From DSOT01 sp052386775 (GTDB lineage: Bacteria; Pseudomonadota; Gammaproteobacteria; Burkholderiales; SG8-41): 17,253 bases of DNA. The DNA lies in assembly GCA_052386775.1 (NCBI GenBank), contig JBQTJV010000008.1:1-17253 (forward strand). The letters run 5' to 3'. Both the position numbers and the translations under genes were made by a program. The notes beneath the pieces were generated by a model, which was given only the letters and a program-made list of their open reading frames with translations, was not told the DNA's origin and ran no database searches. This document shows, piece by piece, positions 14,934 through 17,253 of the stretch (its first letter is position 1; each line of letters starts with the position of its first letter).

Positions 14934-14939
14934 ATTGTA
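14934..14939 (-). promoter_or_regulatory. -10 promoter element for the metallophosphoesterase gene
   Basis: On the minus strand TACAAT (five of six matches to TATAAT) is read from 14939 to 14934. Transcription would begin near 14927, just at the ribosome site AGAGGTGG (14927-14920). No good -35 hexamer is seen. If real, it excludes any translation start upstream of the CTG. Confidence 0.4.
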
Positions 14940-15009
14940 GCCGATGCGCCGCTAAGTATTTTCTATGGCCGCATAACCTTTTTTTCGCATGAATCGGGGC
15001 CTGCGCGTT

Positions 15010-15015
15010 TAAAAT
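15010..15015 (+). promoter_or_regulatory. -10 promoter element for the aprMBA operon
   Basis: TAAAAT (five of six matches to TATAAT) lies about 26 bases before the aprM start codon. No recognisable -35 hexamer is present at 16-18 bases, so an activator or another sigma factor may be needed. Only the AT-rich hexamer in a GC-rich gap supports the call. Confidence 0.38.
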
Positions 15016-15040
15016 CAACGCGGTACCAAAGGGGGCCATG

Positions 15041-15868
15041 ATGTTCACCAGCAATCCATTTGCCGAGCTTTCAGCGTCCATATCACCCGCCGTAATGCAG
15101 ACTTATGTGGTGATCATGTTCATCCTGGTCGTGGCAGGGACGCTGTTCGATGTCGTCCACAAGAGCAGCGCCAGGTATTTCTTCGAGAACTGGCGCAGAT
15201 CGAAGTCAAGGGGCGCCAAAGAAGTCGGTGGTGGCGAGGTGGTGTCGATCGCCATCCAGACCGCCGTCGTCGATGTCCTCGCGTCCGGGGAGTTCTGCAA
15301 CCCGCGCCGACGGGTCGCACACCTGCTGACCATGTATGGATTCATCATTTATGTCACCGCCACGGCCGTGATGGTGTTCAGCTACCCGACGACCGCGGTG
15401 CCCACACCCGGCATCTGGGCAGCGTTGTGGTGGCTCGGCGGCTTGATGGTGTGCGTCGGCGGATACTGGTTCTGGTTCTTCATCCGCGTCGATGTTGCGG
15501 CGGAAGGCAACTCGCCGTTCCGCGTCGTGGACGCCGATCTTTTCATCCTCTCGCTGCTCGCCAGCGTGACCCTGGGCCTGATTTGGGCGGCCGCCGGCGG
15601 TGGCTTGGGCGTACTGTTCGGGCTGTACATCGTCGCCACGACGGTGCTGTTCGGGTCGGTACCGTGGTCCAAGTTCGCGCACATGTTCTTCAAGCCCGCG
15701 GCGGCCTTCGAGAAAAGAGTATCCAGGGCCAACGGTACAGCCGAGAACTTGCCGACGCTGACCCGTGACGATCCTGAGCAACAGAAAAGGCACTCCATGG
15801 AATTGCTGCGGGACGCTCCCATGGACATGGGACTTGGCATCAAGCGCGAAGCGCCCCGCCATTACTAG
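15041..15868 (+). CDS. aprM: Adenylylsulfate reductase membrane anchor AprM
   Basis: A 275-residue membrane protein directly upstream of aprB and aprA, the position and type of AprM, the membrane anchor of APS reductase in sulfur-oxidising bacteria. About five hydrophobic helices are visible, near residues 18-38, 93-113, 126-149, 166-185 and 188-208. The first is followed by a charged cytoplasmic region, and the C-terminal 60 residues are hydrophilic. It is thought to link the soluble AprAB dimer to the quinone pool, doing the job that QmoABC does in other organisms. Of two adjacent ATGs (15038 and 15041) the second is better spaced, five bases from GGGGG. aprB follows after 45 bases. Confidence 0.85.
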   Translation: MFTSNPFAELSASISPAVMQTYVVIMFILVVAGTLFDVVHKSSARYFFENWRRSKSRGAKEVGGGEVVSIAIQTAVVDVLASGEFCNPRRRVAHLLTMYGFIIYVTATAVMVFSYPTTAVPTPGIWAALWWLGGLMVCVGGYWFWFFIRVDVAAEGNSPFRVVDADLFILSLLASVTLGLIWAAAGGGLGVLFGLYIVATTVLFGSVPWSKFAHMFFKPAAAFEKRVSRANGTAENLPTLTRDDPEQQKRHSMELLRDAPMDMGLGIKREAPRHY

Positions 15869-15913
15869 AAAGCAGCCCGCAAGCGCTATCGGAACAGATC
15901 AGGGAGCCGACTT

Positions 15914-16393
15914 ATGCCTACCTTCGTGTACATGACGAGGTGCGACGGATGCGGACACTGCGTCGACATCTGTCCCTCGGACATCATGCACATCGACAAG
16001 ACCTATCGTCGCGCCTACAACATCGAGCCCAACATGTGCTGGGAGTGCTACTCCTGCGTGAAGGCCTGCCCGCAGCATGCGATCGACGTGCGCGGCTACG
16101 CCGACTTTGCGCCGCTCGGCCACAGCGTTCGCGTCCACCGCGACGAACAGAAAGGCACGATCGCCTGGAAGATCAAGTTCCGGAACGGAACGGAAAAAAA
16201 CTTCCTGTCGCCCATCACCACCAAGCCCTGGGGAACAGCGATTCCGAAGCTCGCGGATGTTCCCGGGCCGAGCCGGGAAATGCGCGACAGCCAGCTGTTA
16301 TACGGCGAGCCAAAATATATTCGCTTGGATGACGACGGTTTGCATACGCTTCAGTCCGCCGGCCTCAAGATGAAGAAAGGCGTGTATTACTAA
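15914..16393 (+). CDS. aprB: Adenylylsulfate reductase beta subunit AprB
   Basis: The 159-residue iron-sulfur subunit of dissimilatory APS reductase. Two [4Fe-4S] motifs are complete: Cys10, 13, 16 and 20 (CDGCGHCVDIC) and Cys42, 45, 48 and 52 (CWECYSCVKAC). The remaining residues form the beta-rich segment and the C-terminal tail (ending GLKMKKGVYY) that wraps around AprA. AprB passes electrons between the FAD of AprA and the membrane partner. The length is normal for the family. AGGGAG lies seven bases before the ATG. The stop overlaps the aprA start by one base (TAATG), so translation of the two subunits is coupled, consistent with their 1:1 complex. Confidence 0.96.
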   Translation: MPTFVYMTRCDGCGHCVDICPSDIMHIDKTYRRAYNIEPNMCWECYSCVKACPQHAIDVRGYADFAPLGHSVRVHRDEQKGTIAWKIKFRNGTEKNFLSPITTKPWGTAIPKLADVPGPSREMRDSQLLYGEPKYIRLDDDGLHTLQSAGLKMKKGVYY

Positions 16394-17253
16394 TGGCTTA
16401 CGAAACGATTGTCGAAGACGGCATCGATATTCTGGTGGTCGGCGCAGGGTTGGGCGGCACGGGTGCCGCCTGGGAGGCCAGATTCTGGGGGCAGGACAAG
16501 AAGATTGTCATTGCCGAGAAGGCCAATATCGATCGCTCGGGCGCGGTCGCCCAGGGGCTGTACGCCATCAACTGCTATATGGGCACCCGCTGGGGCGAAA
16601 ATAATCCGGAGGACCATGTCCGCTACGCGCGCATCGACCTGATGGGGCTGGTGCGGGAAGACCTGCTGTTCGACATGGCCCGCCACGTCGACTCCACGGT
16701 GCACCAGTTCGAAGAGTGGGGCCTGCCCATCATGAAGGACCCGAAAACCGGGCGCTATCTTCGTGAAGGGCGATGGCAGATCATGATCCACGGGGAGTCC
16801 TACAAACCCATCGTAGCCGAGGCCGCCAAGAAATCGGCGGACAAGGTCTACAACCGCATCTGCGTCACCCACCTGCTGATGGACGACAGCAGAAAGAACC
16901 GGGTTGCCGGTGCCGTCGGCTTCAACGTCCGCACGGGCAACTACCACGTCTTCAAGGCGAAGACCGTGATCTGCGGCGCGGGCGGCGCCTCCAACATCTT
17001 CAAGCCGCGTTCGACGGGCGAAGGCGCCGGGCGCACCTGGTACGCGCCCTGGTCGTCCGCGTCCGCCTACGGCCTCATGATCGACGCGGGCGCCAAGATG
17101 ACGCAGATGGAGAACCGGATCGTGCTGGCGCGTTTCAAGGACGGTTACGGCCCGGTCGGCGCCTACTTCCTGCACCTCAAGACCTACACGCAGAACGCCC
17201 TGGGCGAAGAGTACGAATCGAAGTGGTTCCCCGCGCTGCAGAAAATGGTCGGC
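16393..17253 (+). CDS. aprA: Adenylylsulfate reductase alpha subunit AprA, 3' end cut off by window edge
   Basis: The frame is open for 287 codons to the right edge and matches the N-terminal 45 percent or so of AprA, the FAD-containing catalytic subunit. The FAD-binding turn GAGLGGTGAA (17-26) and the conserved RSGAVAQGLYAIN (48-60) are intact. The NRIVLARFKDGYGPVGAYF block (241-259) carries the arginine that binds substrate in characterised enzymes. In sulfur oxidisers AprAB converts sulfite plus AMP to APS and two electrons; in sulfate reducers it runs in reverse. The neighbouring aprM supports the oxidative role. The ATG overlaps the aprB stop (TAATG) and has only a distant AAAGG as ribosome site. 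The catalytic C-terminal half is outside the window. Confidence 0.96.
   Translation, partial: MAYETIVEDGIDILVVGAGLGGTGAAWEARFWGQDKKIVIAEKANIDRSGAVAQGLYAINCYMGTRWGENNPEDHVRYARIDLMGLVREDLLFDMARHVDSTVHQFEEWGLPIMKDPKTGRYLREGRWQIMIHGESYKPIVAEAAKKSADKVYNRICVTHLLMDDSRKNRVAGAVGFNVRTGNYHVFKAKTVICGAGGASNIFKPRSTGEGAGRTWYAPWSSASAYGLMIDAGAKMTQMENRIVLARFKDGYGPVGAYFLHLKTYTQNALGEEYESKWFPALQKMVG

Noticed and set aside
16390..17175. A 261-codon minus-strand open frame opposite aprA
   Set aside because: The plus strand continues the apr operon with clear AprA motifs.

Overview
The window is GC-rich, almost fully coding DNA from a proteobacterium, most likely a sulfur-oxidising betaproteobacterium. Three things point there: an adenylylsulfate (APS) reductase operon of the aprM-aprB-aprA type used by sulfur oxidisers; the order rnm(yciV)-yciO-site-2 protease-trpS-scpA-scpB, a familiar proteobacterial housekeeping block; and a 400-residue TrpS carrying the insertion I associate with betaproteobacteria. 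The lineage is an inference from gene content. I see no tRNA, rRNA, CRISPR array, insertion sequence, phage gene or origin.

Layout. (1) Positions 1-5425, minus strand: rhlE (DEAD-box RNA helicase), a TSUP/TauE-type permease and a four-domain rhodanese protein are tightly packed. After a 101-base gap come a Gfo/Idh/MocA oxidoreductase and a CocE/NonD-type hydrolase cut by the left edge. A good sigma-70-like promoter for rhlE lies about 130 bases upstream of its start. (2) Positions 5723-6352, plus strand: an HNH endonuclease-like protein, divergent from rhlE. (3) Positions 6548-11690, plus strand: rnm, yciO, M50 protease, trpS, then a terminator-like palindrome that contains the -35 region of the next promoter, a possible 41-codon leader ORF whose stop overlaps the GTG start of scpA, scpA and scpB. 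(4) Positions 11771-14284, plus strand: a BT1/MFS-like permease and a LigI-like amidohydrolase. (5) Positions 14347-14916, minus strand: a YfcE-like metallophosphoesterase that appears to start at a CTG codon. (6) Positions 15041 to the right edge, plus strand: aprM, aprB and the first 287 codons of aprA.

How the genes fit together. AprABM oxidises sulfite with AMP to APS and passes electrons towards the membrane through AprM. About 11 kb away the rhodanese/TSUP pair could handle sulfane sulfur and a sulfur oxyanion or sulfonate, so the window may hold two sulfur-related loci, although nothing in the sequence proves they share a pathway. The central block is housekeeping: RNA processing, nucleotide chemistry, membrane proteolysis, tRNA charging and chromosome condensation. 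The Gfo/Idh-hydrolase pair and the amidohydrolase look like accessory catabolic genes with unknown substrates.

I found no convincing new multi-gene system. The items most worth a second look are the CTG start, the terminator/promoter overlap with a possible leaderless leader ORF at trpS-scpA, the four-domain rhodanese with one complete active site, and the uncharacterised N-terminal half of the HNH protein.
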